DNA of 64,000 nucleotides from Bradyrhizobium diazoefficiens (GTDB lineage Bacteria; Pseudomonadota; Alphaproteobacteria; Rhizobiales; Xanthobacteraceae), in the NCBI RefSeq assembly GCF_016616885.1, contig NZ_CP067102.1, positions 6,166,501 to 6,230,500 of the forward strand, written 5' to 3'. Positions 45,114 to 54,364 of the stretch are shown piece by piece (positions within the stretch are counted from its first letter, which is position 1; each line of letters starts with the position of its first letter). The notes under the pieces were generated by a model. The model searched no databases. It worked only from the letters and a program-made list of their open reading frames with translations, and was not told where the DNA came from. The translations under genes and the position numbers were made by a program.

Positions 45114-46172
45114 TTAGGGAATTGGCTTGTTGAGCACCGTACGGAACCCCAGATGCACGGTCGCAACATCGCTTTCCTGGGGCTGTCTCGCGGCTGGACG
45201 ATAGCGAGAACAGTAGTTCATGGCACACAGAAAGGAGCCGCCCTTGATGACGAGGCGGGGAGCTTGCCCGGGTGCAATACGGAGGCTAATCAGCTCCGGT
45301 CCCTTCGGATTGGTCGCCACTTCCCTCGGGTGACCCGGCCTGTACCAATCGGTAGTCCATTCCCAGACGTTGCCGATCATGTCGTAGAGGCCATAGCCGT
45401 TTGGTGGAAAGCAGCCTACAGGAGCCGTCTCGGCGTAGCCGTCTTCGTTCGTGTTCAGCACCGGAAAGATGCCTTGCCAGGAATTTGCGATCGGCTTGCC
45501 TTCAGGATCATAGGCGCTGCTCCAGTCGTCTTCGCCATCGCGTCCGCCCCGCGCTGCGAACTCCCACTGCGCTTCGGTTGGCAAGCTGCGACCGAGCCAT
45601 TGCGCATAAGCCAGCGCGTCGTCGTACGCGATATGGACGACGGGATGATTTTCCTTCCCCACGATCGAGCTTCCCGGACCGTGTGGCTGGCGCCAGTTTG
45701 CACCGGCGACGTATTGCCACCATCGACCATCTTCGCCGCGCCTGTCTTTCGGTGGCACGAAAATGACCGAGCCGGGGGCGAGCATCTCCTGAGGCCAATC
45801 AGGATGGTTCTTGGGATCGACCGGACGCTCGGCCAGAGTTACATAACTCGTCGTCTCGACAAATTTTGCAAATTGCGCGTTCGTTACCTCATGACGATCG
45901 ATCCAGAACCCATCGACCCGCACAACATGGGTGAAGTGCTCCTCCGGCTGGTGACGTTCTGAACCCATTGTAAACGTGCCCGCCGGAATGAATGCCATTC
46001 CGGTGGTCTCGCGCGCTTCGGAGGGGAGCCCGGAATAAGCGGCGCAGCTTCCGAGTGCGGCCGGCGGCTCATCCTTTTTCGCGATACCGGTCGCGGATGC
46101 GGCGATCATCGCGCTGACAAACACCGCGACTGCCCCCATTGAAATTAGCCGTAATCGGTGGCACGAAGCCAT
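45114..46172 (-). CDS. Formylglycine-generating enzyme (sulfatase maturase) with signal peptide
   Basis: 352 residues from the ATG at 46172 (GGAG at eight bases). The enzyme oxidises the active-site Cys of a sulfatase to formylglycine using O2. The SUMF1-type domain spans about 58-347: MAFIPAGTFTMGSE, DRHEVTNAQF, RSLPTEAQWEFAARGG, GLYDMIGNVWEWTTDWY. The two catalytic, copper-binding cysteines are present as Cys316 and Cys321 in KGGSFLCAMNYCSRYRPAAR, aligned with the human and mycobacterial enzymes. Its N-terminus (RLISMGAVAVFVSAMIAASATGIA) is a signal peptide or anchor, so maturation would occur in the periplasm. The sulfatase gene lies 3.3 kb upstream on the same strand, in what looks like one transcription unit. 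Confidence 0.9.
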   Translation of the reverse strand: MASCHRLRLISMGAVAVFVSAMIAASATGIAKKDEPPAALGSCAAYSGLPSEARETTGMAFIPAGTFTMGSERHQPEEHFTHVVRVDGFWIDRHEVTNAQFAKFVETTSYVTLAERPVDPKNHPDWPQEMLAPGSVIFVPPKDRRGEDGRWWQYVAGANWRQPHGPGSSIVGKENHPVVHIAYDDALAYAQWLGRSLPTEAQWEFAARGGRDGEDDWSSAYDPEGKPIANSWQGIFPVLNTNEDGYAETAPVGCFPPNGYGLYDMIGNVWEWTTDWYRPGHPREVATNPKGPELISLRIAPGQAPRLVIKGGSFLCAMNYCSRYRPAARQPQESDVATVHLGFRTVLNKPIP

Positions 46173-46257
46173 GGCCAGCACTCCGGTTTCATCGCAGCGA
46201 GGCACGTCTGTTCGCATCCGTTACTCGCAACTCGGCCACTCCAATGGAGAGCCAGCA

Positions 46258-47757
46258 CTATCCCACTCGTGTCACTGGCGGAATCTTATAACTGCCATCG
46301 AGCAAGGGCTTTTTCGGCTGATAGACACGAATGGTCAGATTGAACGGGAGGCTCGGGGGGCACGGCAGCCAGTTTGCTTCCTTGTCCGTGCCGGGTGTCT
46401 TGGCCTGGATATAAATGTCCAGCGATCCGTCCGGATTGTACTTGAGCGGCATCCCGGAGAGGATTCCATAGCGCTGGATAGGGTTGTCCACATAGAAGTT
46501 CCCTCGATACGGCGAAACGGACCAGACCCCGCTGTCCGAGGGGAGCATTGCCTCCTTCGCGAAATGCAGGACGTATTCCCTCCGGCCGTCCAGCACCCGT
46601 CCCTCGCCATCCACGAAAGCGCTGGGATACACCGCGTCGTCCGACGTCAGCGCGCCGAGCCCGAGCCAGGCGACAAGGGCCCGGGTATCGTAATCGGTAC
46701 CGTACCTGCCGAGGTTGAGCGGATTCTGCCATCCGTTCACCGTCGCTGCCTGATACGGACCGGCCTGGAGTTTTAGCCAGACCTCCGCAGGCGCGCGATT
46801 CAGCCCTTTCATGATCGCCGGATCGATCGTGCTGTTGTCGAATTCCTTGCCGGGCTCGATTCCAAGCTTCTTGAGCTTGGCGAGCATCGGAGCATCGGCT
46901 GCGTAAGGCGGGTTATCCTTCAGCAGCGCCGCCAGACGTTTGAAAAACATTTCCCCGGTCATCAATTGCACGGCGTCGAAGGGAGTCGCCGTGATGTCGA
47001 CGTTGGGATCGACCGCTACGTTGGAGGGTGGCGTGTACGGCTTGCCCCAGGCGCTGAGCGGAGTGAGTTGCAGCTTGTCTTGCAGCGCGTTTATCTCGGG
47101 AAAATCCTGCGGGCCAGCGGCCGCGATCTGCACCAACACCCAAGCATACCGCGTCGAGCATCGGTAGGTTTCCCTGCAGTCCGACGGCGCCGTGCCGTTC
47201 CATTTGGGTCCGGCGATCAGGAAGTTGCCGGGGCCCGTGCCGGTGGTGCGGTTTCCCGCCGAGGCGAAATCATCCGTCCACATATTGAGAGCTTGCATGA
47301 CGATATAACGTCCCTTGGTGTCCGGCTGGGAATAAACAAAGGGCTCCTTATCCAGATCAAGAAAAGCGAATGACCACAGCGAATTCCGGCTGATGCGCAC
47401 CACGTTCTTGAAATTCGGGTCAACATAGGTGCGCATCCGGCCGAACTGGTTGATAGGCGCACTATATTCGCCTGATTTCGAAGTAGCAGTCGTCACCGCC
47501 CTCGTTACATCCATGATCACCAGCGGGAAGCCGTAGACATACGCTTCCATGCCATGAACGTAGGCCACCTCAGCCCTGACGTCGTCCGCCAGATCCTTCA
47601 AGTCACCCTCTACGTTTAAGTCCTTCCTCAATTTGTCGACGGGTCCTTGCGCCGGACTCGGCGCAGGCAACGCGGCGGTCGCGCCGAACGCCAAAGCAGC
47701 AAGGCCAAAATCGCGACGCCGAAGCAGGAGCGCTTTTGCTTTGTTTTGCGAAGACAT
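46258..47757 (-). CDS. Exported DUF1254/DUF1214 protein (paralogue 2)
   Basis: 499 residues. A leader with LLRRRDFGLAALAFGATAALPAPSPAQ suggests Tat export. DUF1254 region about 65-205 (GMEAYVYGFPLVIMDVTRAV, ISRNSLWSFAFLDLDKEPFV). DUF1214 region about 370-490 (VWSVSPYRGNFYVDNPIQRYGI, GSLDIYIQAKTPG, NWLPCPPSLPFNLTIRVY). It shares the same layout as paralogue 1 but has clearly diverged. Same strand as, and 44 bp downstream of, paralogue 3; the FGE gene follows 85 bp later. Confidence 0.88.
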   Translation of the reverse strand: MSSQNKAKALLLRRRDFGLAALAFGATAALPAPSPAQGPVDKLRKDLNVEGDLKDLADDVRAEVAYVHGMEAYVYGFPLVIMDVTRAVTTATSKSGEYSAPINQFGRMRTYVDPNFKNVVRISRNSLWSFAFLDLDKEPFVYSQPDTKGRYIVMQALNMWTDDFASAGNRTTGTGPGNFLIAGPKWNGTAPSDCRETYRCSTRYAWVLVQIAAAGPQDFPEINALQDKLQLTPLSAWGKPYTPPSNVAVDPNVDITATPFDAVQLMTGEMFFKRLAALLKDNPPYAADAPMLAKLKKLGIEPGKEFDNSTIDPAIMKGLNRAPAEVWLKLQAGPYQAATVNGWQNPLNLGRYGTDYDTRALVAWLGLGALTSDDAVYPSAFVDGEGRVLDGRREYVLHFAKEAMLPSDSGVWSVSPYRGNFYVDNPIQRYGILSGMPLKYNPDGSLDIYIQAKTPGTDKEANWLPCPPSLPFNLTIRVYQPKKPLLDGSYKIPPVTRVG

Positions 47758-47801
47758 GAGAACCTCCTATTGCCAAGGTGGATCGATGAGTTCCGCAGGA
47801 G

Positions 47802-49304
47802 CTACAGCCCTTCGATTTCTCCGGGACGCCAGGTCTTGCTGAACCAGGGGTCGAGCGGGCCGTAGAGACGCAGGATAGTGTTCCAGCCCTTTCCGGGGAC
47901 GGTCTGCACCCAGTTCTTTTCTTTGCCAGCGGGCGCTTTCGGCCCGAAGTACACGTCGACCGATCCGTCTGCATTGATCAGAAGCCCCTTGGTCTGGCTG
48001 CTGACACTGGGGAACTGCTGGTCGGTCTGGATCATCGAACGGGTCTGATCGCTGTAGAGGATCACTGACCAAAAGTCCTTCACGGGGACGTTTGGCGGCA
48101 AGCGCAGCTTGTAGCTCTTGCCTCCCTCGAGCGGATCGCCTTTGGCATCCCGCGCAGTCCATGCGTACTGCGAGCCGCGACCAACCATCTTCTCTTCCAT
48201 CGCCGGGGTCACGCCGGTAGCCATGAAATAATAGTAGATGTAGGCGTCGAGATTCAGGACATCCGGCTCCGTCTGAAACTTGTAACCGCCAATGAACGGG
48301 AGTTGCCAATTGCTGTTCGCGTAGTAGTACGCGTCCTTCTCCCGATTATGGAAGGCAATGGCGCGGGCTGTCGCATCACCAACCGCGGCGGCTTCAGTCA
48401 GTATTTTCTTCATCCGCTCGTCCGGTGCGAACGGCTTGCCCTTCGTGATGCCAATCGAGGCGTAGTAGCCAAGCCTGATCTGGTCGAGCGACGCGCTGGG
48501 CTCCTCCTGCACCACCTGATTGAGCAATTCCCAGAAGGTGTAGTCTGCTGGAGCAACCGTATTGAACGGCTTTGCGGACAGATCCACGAAGTTCAGTGAC
48601 GGCGAGTTCGCGGCCTCGGACGGAGAGTAGATTTTTGTGAACCTCTTCACCAATTCGACGCCGGGCCTTGGATCGTCGTTGACCAGGAAGCTTCGCCAAG
48701 GAACCCAAAGATTGAAGGTTGGCGACCGAACGATATGATAGCCGCCATCCGGCACTGCGCCTTTGTAGTCGGGAGGCAGGAACAGGTACTTGCCACCTTC
48801 GCCCTTGTCGGGACCCGTGATGCCAACGTCAACGACCCAACGGAACCAGATATCGTTTACGCCTCCAAGCACCTTCGGCGGGACTTCGAAAACAAGCGGG
48901 CCTTTGCTGAGGTCGATCCAAGTCCAGCTATAGACCGTATTGTCGTTCGCGGTGAGGAAGTTCGAGCGTGAGTCCATCAACTGCTCGAAAATCGGCACCA
49001 CCGTGTTCACCGGCCCCAGTGTACGCATGGCGTTGCGATTGGTTGCTTGGCTCACGGCCGGGATAGCCATGAGGTACGCTTGTACGGCTCGCTGGAAGTC
49101 GAGATTTTCGAATAGCTTCTGCGCGGTCGCGTTGTCCGGAAAGCCGTCGAAGAATTTGAGCGTACCGAGGCGGGTCTCAACGCTGCTTGGCGAGGCAACG
49201 CCGGGTGGCATCGGGGTTTCATACTTGTACTGTTGCGCATCTGCGGGAAGCACCAGCAGCGCGATCAAGGACAGCGCTGAAAAGGCCGACAATGTTGGTT
49301 TCAT
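47802..49304 (-). CDS. Exported DUF1254/DUF1214 protein (paralogue 3)
   Basis: 500 residues with a Sec signal peptide (MKPTLSAFSALSLIALLVLPADAQ) rather than a twin-arginine leader. DUF1254 at about 60-190 (LDFQRAVQAYLMAIPAVSQ, TANDNTVYSWTWIDLSKGPLVFEV), DUF1214 at about 385-495 (KDFWSVILYSDQTRSMIQTDQQFP, GSVDVYFGPKAPAG, NWVQTVPGKGWNTILRLYGPL). It has a longer linker with MKKILTEAAAVGDATARA. It is the most divergent of the three. First DUF1254 gene after the sulfatase on the same strand. Confidence 0.88.
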   Translation of the reverse strand: MKPTLSAFSALSLIALLVLPADAQQYKYETPMPPGVASPSSVETRLGTLKFFDGFPDNATAQKLFENLDFQRAVQAYLMAIPAVSQATNRNAMRTLGPVNTVVPIFEQLMDSRSNFLTANDNTVYSWTWIDLSKGPLVFEVPPKVLGGVNDIWFRWVVDVGITGPDKGEGGKYLFLPPDYKGAVPDGGYHIVRSPTFNLWVPWRSFLVNDDPRPGVELVKRFTKIYSPSEAANSPSLNFVDLSAKPFNTVAPADYTFWELLNQVVQEEPSASLDQIRLGYYASIGITKGKPFAPDERMKKILTEAAAVGDATARAIAFHNREKDAYYYANSNWQLPFIGGYKFQTEPDVLNLDAYIYYYFMATGVTPAMEEKMVGRGSQYAWTARDAKGDPLEGGKSYKLRLPPNVPVKDFWSVILYSDQTRSMIQTDQQFPSVSSQTKGLLINADGSVDVYFGPKAPAGKEKNWVQTVPGKGWNTILRLYGPLDPWFSKTWRPGEIEGL

Positions 49305-49431
49305 CAGACCGATCTCCTAAACATCTACCCAGGATGGGAAGGGCCTGTGCCGGCAAAAGGACCAGCCCAAGCACCTTGTTCCGTCTGGAAGGACCTCGAA
49401 AAAGTCCCTTTCGCACTTCAATCGCCGATCG

Positions 49432-52068
49432 TCACTGCAAGCACTTTCGGACAAATCCGATCCGTTCGATCGGACCGAGCTTTTGTGCATCAGCCTGCTT
49501 GCGGCAGTCCTCTCGCTTGTCGAACCGTGCTTCCAATCGCTGCACCAGACTTAATTCATCCGAGACTGGCCCATCCGCGGCCGCCTTCATTGCAGCTTGG
49601 AACTTCGCGATGTCTGCGGCTGACAATTGCGGACGATCGACCTTGATCGTCAGCTTGTTGAGTTTCGCGGTCAGTGGGAACGGCGGCTTGTAATCCGCAT
49701 CATTCACGCCGGTCAGCGTATCGGAGCCGATGTCGAAGCTCTCGTCCCATTGCAGGATCATGGGCAGGGTCTTTGGCATCGTCTTGGTATCGACGACCTT
49801 GCCGTCCACCTTCAGCGTACCGGTGCCGGGCCGACCGACGCCGGAAAAGTTGTTGAACGCCAGCGTGCCCGGTCCCAACCCATCGTACTTGAACTCGAAC
49901 TCGAGAATGTGCTTGCCGGGCGCAAGTGCATCCGGGCCTTCCCATTTGATACGTTCGAGGTCGACCATGTTCCAAAGCCATACCGGCTTGCCCTGCAGCA
50001 GGTAGAAACCGTAGCCGGCGAAGCGCCCGCCGGAGGTAAGGATCATGCCATCCGCTCCGCCTTGAGGCACTTCGATGTCAGCCGTGACCGTATAGGACGT
50101 GTTGAGCAACAGCGGCGAGTCACCCTGCGGCAGGCCGACCATCGGCCGGGTGTAGACGTACTCGCTGCGCCCTGCGGTAATGTTCGGCCGCGGAGCTACG
50201 ATGCGCGCTGCGACCGATGCGTCCATCGGGAAGACCTGGTACTTCTTGGCCTCGGCGATAAACTGAGCCTTCATCTCCTTGATCTTGTCCGGGTTCTTTA
50301 CGGCGATATCGTCGGTCTGGCTGAAGTCCGCGTTCAGGTTGTAGAGCTGGAGCACCTGGTTGTTCAGCGGATCGGGGTTGGCCGGACCGAAAGCCTCCCA
50401 CGGTGCACGATTGACCTTGGTGCTGAGCATCCAGCCGTCGTTGTAGAGCGCCCATTGGCCCATCATTTCGAAATACTGGATCTTGTGGCGGGACGTCACC
50501 TTGGCATTGTTCGTGTCGAAGGTGTAGGCGAAGCTCGTGCCTTCGATGGGCTTCTGCTTGATGCCGTCGACAATCTCGGGGGCACGGATGCCGGCAGCCT
50601 CAAGGATGGTGGGCACGACGTCGATCACGTGGACGAACTGCTCGCGCAATCCGCCCTTGTCCTTGATGCGCGCCGGCCACGACACCACCATGTTCTGGTT
50701 GATGCCGCCGAGCCTTGAAGCGTTCTGCTTGAACCAGTCGAACGGGGTATCGAAGGCCCACGACCAGCCGGCCGACATGTGGTTGTAGGTCTGCTCGGTG
50801 CCCCACACGTCGTAAAACTTGAGCTGCACTTCGGCGGGCAGCTTGTTGAGGCCGTTGAAGAACGCAACCTCATTCGGCGTGCCCAGCGGCCCGCCTTCGG
50901 CACTCGTGCCGTTGTCACCATTGATATAGATGACGAGCGTGTTGTCGAGTTTACCCAGGTCCTGGAAGGCCTCGATCACGCGACCGATCTCATGGTCGTT
51001 GTAGGCGGCGTAGGCAGCGAATACCTCAACCTGACGGATGAAGAGCTTCTTCTCGTCGGCGGTGAGCTGATCCCACGGCTTGAGCAAGTCGTCGGGCCAG
51101 GGCGCCATCTTGGTGTCCTTCGGGATCACGCCGAGACGCTTCTGATTCTCCAGGATGCGCTCGCGCAACTTATTGTAGCCGTCGTCGAACAGATGCATCG
51201 AACTGATCTTGTCGACCCATTCCTTGGTCGGGTGATGCGGTGCATGCGTGGCGCCGGGGGCGTATTTGATAAAGATCGGCTTGCTCGGATCGGTCTGGTG
51301 AATCCGCGTCATCCAGTCGATGGCTTCGTCAGCCATCCCGGTGATCAGGTTCCAGCCCGGCTTGCCCTGGAAGGGATAGATCTGCGTGGTGTTGCGGAAC
51401 AGGTTCGGCTGCCACTGGTTGGCGTCGCCGCCGACGAAGCCATAGAAATACTCGAAACCCATGCCGGTCGGCCATTGGTCGAACGGCCCGACCTGGCTGG
51501 CGGCGAACGCCGGCGTGTTGTGGTTCTTGCCGAACCACGAGGTCGAGTAGCCGTTTTCCAGCAGGATGCGCCCGATGGTGGCCTTATCCCGATCGATGAT
51601 GCTGTTGTAGCCGGGGAACCCGGTCGACTGCTCCGAGATCACGCCGAACCCAGCCGAGTGGTGGTTGCGCCCGGTGATCAGCGCGGCGCGCGTCGGCGAG
51701 CATAGCGCAGTGGAGAAAACCCGGTTGTAGCGCAGGCCCTCGTTGGCGATGCGGTCCATTGTCGGTGTCGGAATGACGCCGCCGAAGGTGCTGGGCACGC
51801 CGAAGCCGGCGTCGTCGGTGATGATCAGCAACACATTGGGCGCACTCTTTGGCGGGACGACACGCGGCGCCCACCACGGCTTGGACTGCAGTGCGCCGTC
51901 CTTGATCTCGCCGCCGAACCTTGGGTCCGGCGGGGGGAGTTGTTTTCCATCAATGGACGTGGTTGCGCCGGGCGAACCCGGCGTGCCCGTGACTTGCTGG
52001 GCTGTCGCTGGAGCTATCGCAATGAAACAGCAGATCAGGGCACAGCCTGGAATGAATGGCTTTTTCAT
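49432..52068 (-). CDS. Exported arylsulfatase, long form, formylglycine type
   Basis: 878 residues from the ATG at 52068 (AGGAGCG before it); the longer frame to 52194 is not a signal. Sec signal MKKPFIPGCALICCFIAIAPATA. Sulfatase domain: metal-binding NVLLIITDDAGFG (residues about 78-90, D85/D86), active-site C123-S-P-T-R127 with ALCSPTRAALITGR, ATHAPHHPTKEW, and INGDNGTSAEG. It belongs to the ~780-900-residue bacterial arylsulfatases with an extra C-terminal beta domain (about 640-820: GGADGMILTSGGRFAGYGFYL). It hydrolyses sulfate esters in the periplasm once Cys123 is converted to formylglycine. It heads the run that includes the FGE gene. Confidence 0.94.
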   Translation of the reverse strand: MKKPFIPGCALICCFIAIAPATAQQVTGTPGSPGATTSIDGKQLPPPDPRFGGEIKDGALQSKPWWAPRVVPPKSAPNVLLIITDDAGFGVPSTFGGVIPTPTMDRIANEGLRYNRVFSTALCSPTRAALITGRNHHSAGFGVISEQSTGFPGYNSIIDRDKATIGRILLENGYSTSWFGKNHNTPAFAASQVGPFDQWPTGMGFEYFYGFVGGDANQWQPNLFRNTTQIYPFQGKPGWNLITGMADEAIDWMTRIHQTDPSKPIFIKYAPGATHAPHHPTKEWVDKISSMHLFDDGYNKLRERILENQKRLGVIPKDTKMAPWPDDLLKPWDQLTADEKKLFIRQVEVFAAYAAYNDHEIGRVIEAFQDLGKLDNTLVIYINGDNGTSAEGGPLGTPNEVAFFNGLNKLPAEVQLKFYDVWGTEQTYNHMSAGWSWAFDTPFDWFKQNASRLGGINQNMVVSWPARIKDKGGLREQFVHVIDVVPTILEAAGIRAPEIVDGIKQKPIEGTSFAYTFDTNNAKVTSRHKIQYFEMMGQWALYNDGWMLSTKVNRAPWEAFGPANPDPLNNQVLQLYNLNADFSQTDDIAVKNPDKIKEMKAQFIAEAKKYQVFPMDASVAARIVAPRPNITAGRSEYVYTRPMVGLPQGDSPLLLNTSYTVTADIEVPQGGADGMILTSGGRFAGYGFYLLQGKPVWLWNMVDLERIKWEGPDALAPGKHILEFEFKYDGLGPGTLAFNNFSGVGRPGTGTLKVDGKVVDTKTMPKTLPMILQWDESFDIGSDTLTGVNDADYKPPFPLTAKLNKLTIKVDRPQLSAADIAKFQAAMKAAADGPVSDELSLVQRLEARFDKREDCRKQADAQKLGPIERIGFVRKCLQ

Positions 52069-52160
52069 CTTCGCGCTCCTATGGTTGACGAGCGAGGGAC
52101 AAGTAGGCCTCAAATTCAGGGAAGCACATGCTTTCGAGCATGTACTTCGCTCGCAGTTTC

Positions 52161-52811
52161 TCAGTAACAGGGCGGATAGGGGTAGTAGCCGCAAGCCGGA
52201 CGTGCGTAGGGATAGACGTAGGGCGCAGCAACAGCGGCTGCTCCAGCGACAGCTCCGGCGTACACCGCACCGCGGAACGCGGCGCGCCGCCAGACGCCAA
52301 AGATATCGATGAACAGCGCGGCGCCGCCGTCGGCGCCGGTGATGTCGCCTTCAAGAACCTGCACGGTGAAGGTCAGGGTGTCGCCCTCGAGCTTTGGCGT
52401 CTTCAACACCACGACCGCGTCCTTCACCGAGGCGCCATCCTTGCTGAACGCCGAGATGGTGGCGTTGGGAGGATCCTTGGTGAAATTGTCGTTCCCCTTG
52501 CCCCAATCCTCGAGCAGCATGGCGGTCGGCTCGTGGCCGGCCAGCCGAACCGGCCGGTCGGCAAAGATGATCGAGTTCGGCGAGATACCGGTCATGGTCA
52601 GCTTGTCGCCCTGCAGCGTCGCGCCGCGCGCGTTCATCACGATCAGCGACTGAATGAGCTCCGGCTTCGCCGTACTGTGCGCGCCGATCGTTTTCATCGC
52701 CGGCGGCGCGGATGGCGTTTGGGCAAATGCGGCGCCCATGCCGCATAACACCGCGCTCACGGCGAGCAACCAGCCGGCTTGAATCAGTTTCGTGACACGC
52801 ATTTTTTCCAT
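52161..52811 (-). CDS. Secreted hypothetical protein with Pro/Tyr-rich tail
   Basis: 216 residues. Signal peptide to about residue 30 (AVSAVLCGMGAAFAQ). A beta-rich middle (ELIQSLIVMNARGATLQGDKLTMTGISPNSIIFADRP), a hydrophobic Ala-rich stretch (AGAVAGAAAVAAPYVYPY) near 185-202, and a tail ACGYYPYPPCY. It resembles small periplasmic proteins found beside sulfatase genes in rhizobia, but I cannot name a family. Upstream of the sulfatase on the same strand, 92 bp away, and preceded by a GCATAG box. Confidence 0.75.
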   Translation of the reverse strand: MEKMRVTKLIQAGWLLAVSAVLCGMGAAFAQTPSAPPAMKTIGAHSTAKPELIQSLIVMNARGATLQGDKLTMTGISPNSIIFADRPVRLAGHEPTAMLLEDWGKGNDNFTKDPPNATISAFSKDGASVKDAVVVLKTPKLEGDTLTFTVQVLEGDITGADGGAALFIDIFGVWRRAAFRGAVYAGAVAGAAAVAAPYVYPYARPACGYYPYPPCY

Positions 52812-52898
52812 TCCCTGTTTGTGAATCGTTGGGCGACTTCCGGTTACATCCCGTTTGACGAGCGAGATCGCGTCTATGAAGCGCTTTGCTCTCGCCGA

Positions 52899-52912
52899 CT
52901 ATGCAGAATCGG
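52899..52912 (-). promoter_or_regulatory. GCATAG box upstream of secreted protein / sulfatase run
   Basis: Sense-strand (minus) CCGATTCTGCATAG, 87 bp before the ATG at 52811; 13 of 14 match the consensus. Paired outward-facing with the box at 52968, centres 69 bp apart. TCATAGA lies about 20 bases downstream as a possible -10. Confidence 0.65.
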
Positions 52913-52967
52913 GCACGACGCAAAAAAGTTGCCGTCGCAGGTGCCAACCTGTCGCCTTTTAGCGCGT

Positions 52968-52981
52968 CCGATTTTGCATAG
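52968..52981 (+). promoter_or_regulatory. GCATAG box upstream of the HlyD-type gene
   Basis: Plus-strand CCGATTTTGCATAG, identical over all 14 bases to the box at 55708. It ends 58 bp before the ATG at 53040. TACGAT lies about 20 bases downstream as a possible -10. Confidence 0.7.
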
Positions 52982-53039
52982 CGGGGTCAGGCAACCGCGC
53001 TACGATGAAGAATCGGCAAACCGGATGCGAGCCGGGACA

Positions 53040-54150
53040 ATGATAGTTATCTTGTGCCTCTACATCGTCGCGCTTTGGCTTCTGTTTTCAAAATTCAAAC
53101 TGGTTCGATGGGGTTGGTTGTCCAGGCACGGTCTCGGTGCTTGCGGGCGCGCTTATTCTGGCTACATTCCTTGCGCTGTTTAACTATCTGACACCGTCGG
53201 GACGTATCACCGTGGCCGGCAGGGTTGTCGAAGTGATGCCCAACGTCACCGGCGAGGTGATTGCTATTCCGGTCAAGCCGAACGCCCCCGTGAAGAGCGG
53301 CGACGTGTTGTTTCAAATCGACCCAGCACCGTTCCAATACAAGGTGGCGCAGTTGCAGGCATCGTTGGCCGCAGCGCGTCAGCAGACGAAAATCCTGCAG
53401 GCGAACTACGAGCAGGCGACCGCCAATGTTGCGGGGCTGGCCGCGCAGCGTGCCTACAATGCCAAACGCCTCGCCGACATACAGCAACTCGCATCCGACG
53501 ACGCGAACTCGCAATTCCAGGCGCAGGACAAGCAGGTTCAGTTCGAGACGGTATCGGCGCAACTCACCGCGGCGAAAGCGGCGCAACAAAGCTCGAAACT
53601 GGCCCTCGACTCCGAAGTCAATGGCGTCAACACCACCGTGGCCCAGATCGAGGCGCAACTGGGGACGGCAAGCTGGGAGCTATCCCAGACCACCATTCGC
53701 GCGCCTGCGGACGGTTACGTCACGATCGCAGCACTGGCTGTCGGCGACCGGGCATTGCAGATGCACTCGGCGATGTCTTTCATCGTCGAGCGTGAAATCG
53801 CGATTGTCGGATTGTTTTCGCAAAACGGCTTCGAGACGATTAGGGAAGGTGCTGCTGTCGATATCGTTTTCGACAATATCCCGGGCCGCATCTTTCATTC
53901 ACGGATAACAGTGATTCCCAGGGGCATCGGTCAGGGCCAGATTGCCGTGTCCGGGACACTCGCGCGCACCAATACTTTTGGCGGCGCAACTGTTTTTCCG
54001 GCGGCGATGTCAATTCCGGAGGAGATCAGCCACGACTCGCTACGCCTGGGGATGTCTGGAAGCGCGACAGTGTTTGCGCCCGAAGCCGGCGTGATCGGCC
54101 TACTGGCGTCGATCCTTGTCTGGATCAGCTCCTACACGGCCTATCTGTAA
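53040..54150 (+). pseudogene. HlyD/EmrA-type membrane fusion protein, single-base frameshift
   Basis: Periplasmic adaptor of a secretion or efflux system. The N-terminal part starts at the ATG at 53040 (MIVILCLYIVALWLLFSKF, then KLVRWGWLS), then shifts frame at about 53124, where one extra A precedes GGCACGGTCTCGGTG. The second frame reads GTVSVLAGALILATFLALFNYLTPSGRITVAG... to the stop at 54150, with biotinyl-lipoyl-like segments and a long coiled coil (LQASLAAARQQTKILQANYE, about 75-170). Joined length is about 369 residues. Translation from GTG 53137 alone would lack the first membrane segment. No transporter or outer-membrane partner is adjacent. It could be decay or a sequencing error. 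Confidence 0.75.
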
Positions 54151-54364
54151 CGCGACGCCGAACGGTCATTGTAGACCTGACCTGTGAGCGTACCTGCACG
54201 CACCCGCATGTGCGACAAATTGGTCGTCCATTCGCGACGCGATAACTTTACGTTACACGAGCGCTGCGATAGTATTTTGACCCGGTAAGGTTGTATTTTG
54301 TGTGCCAGACCCAAGCGATTGCCTGATGTTATTGTGAAGTCGTACTTCAGGGAGCGCTGCCTCC

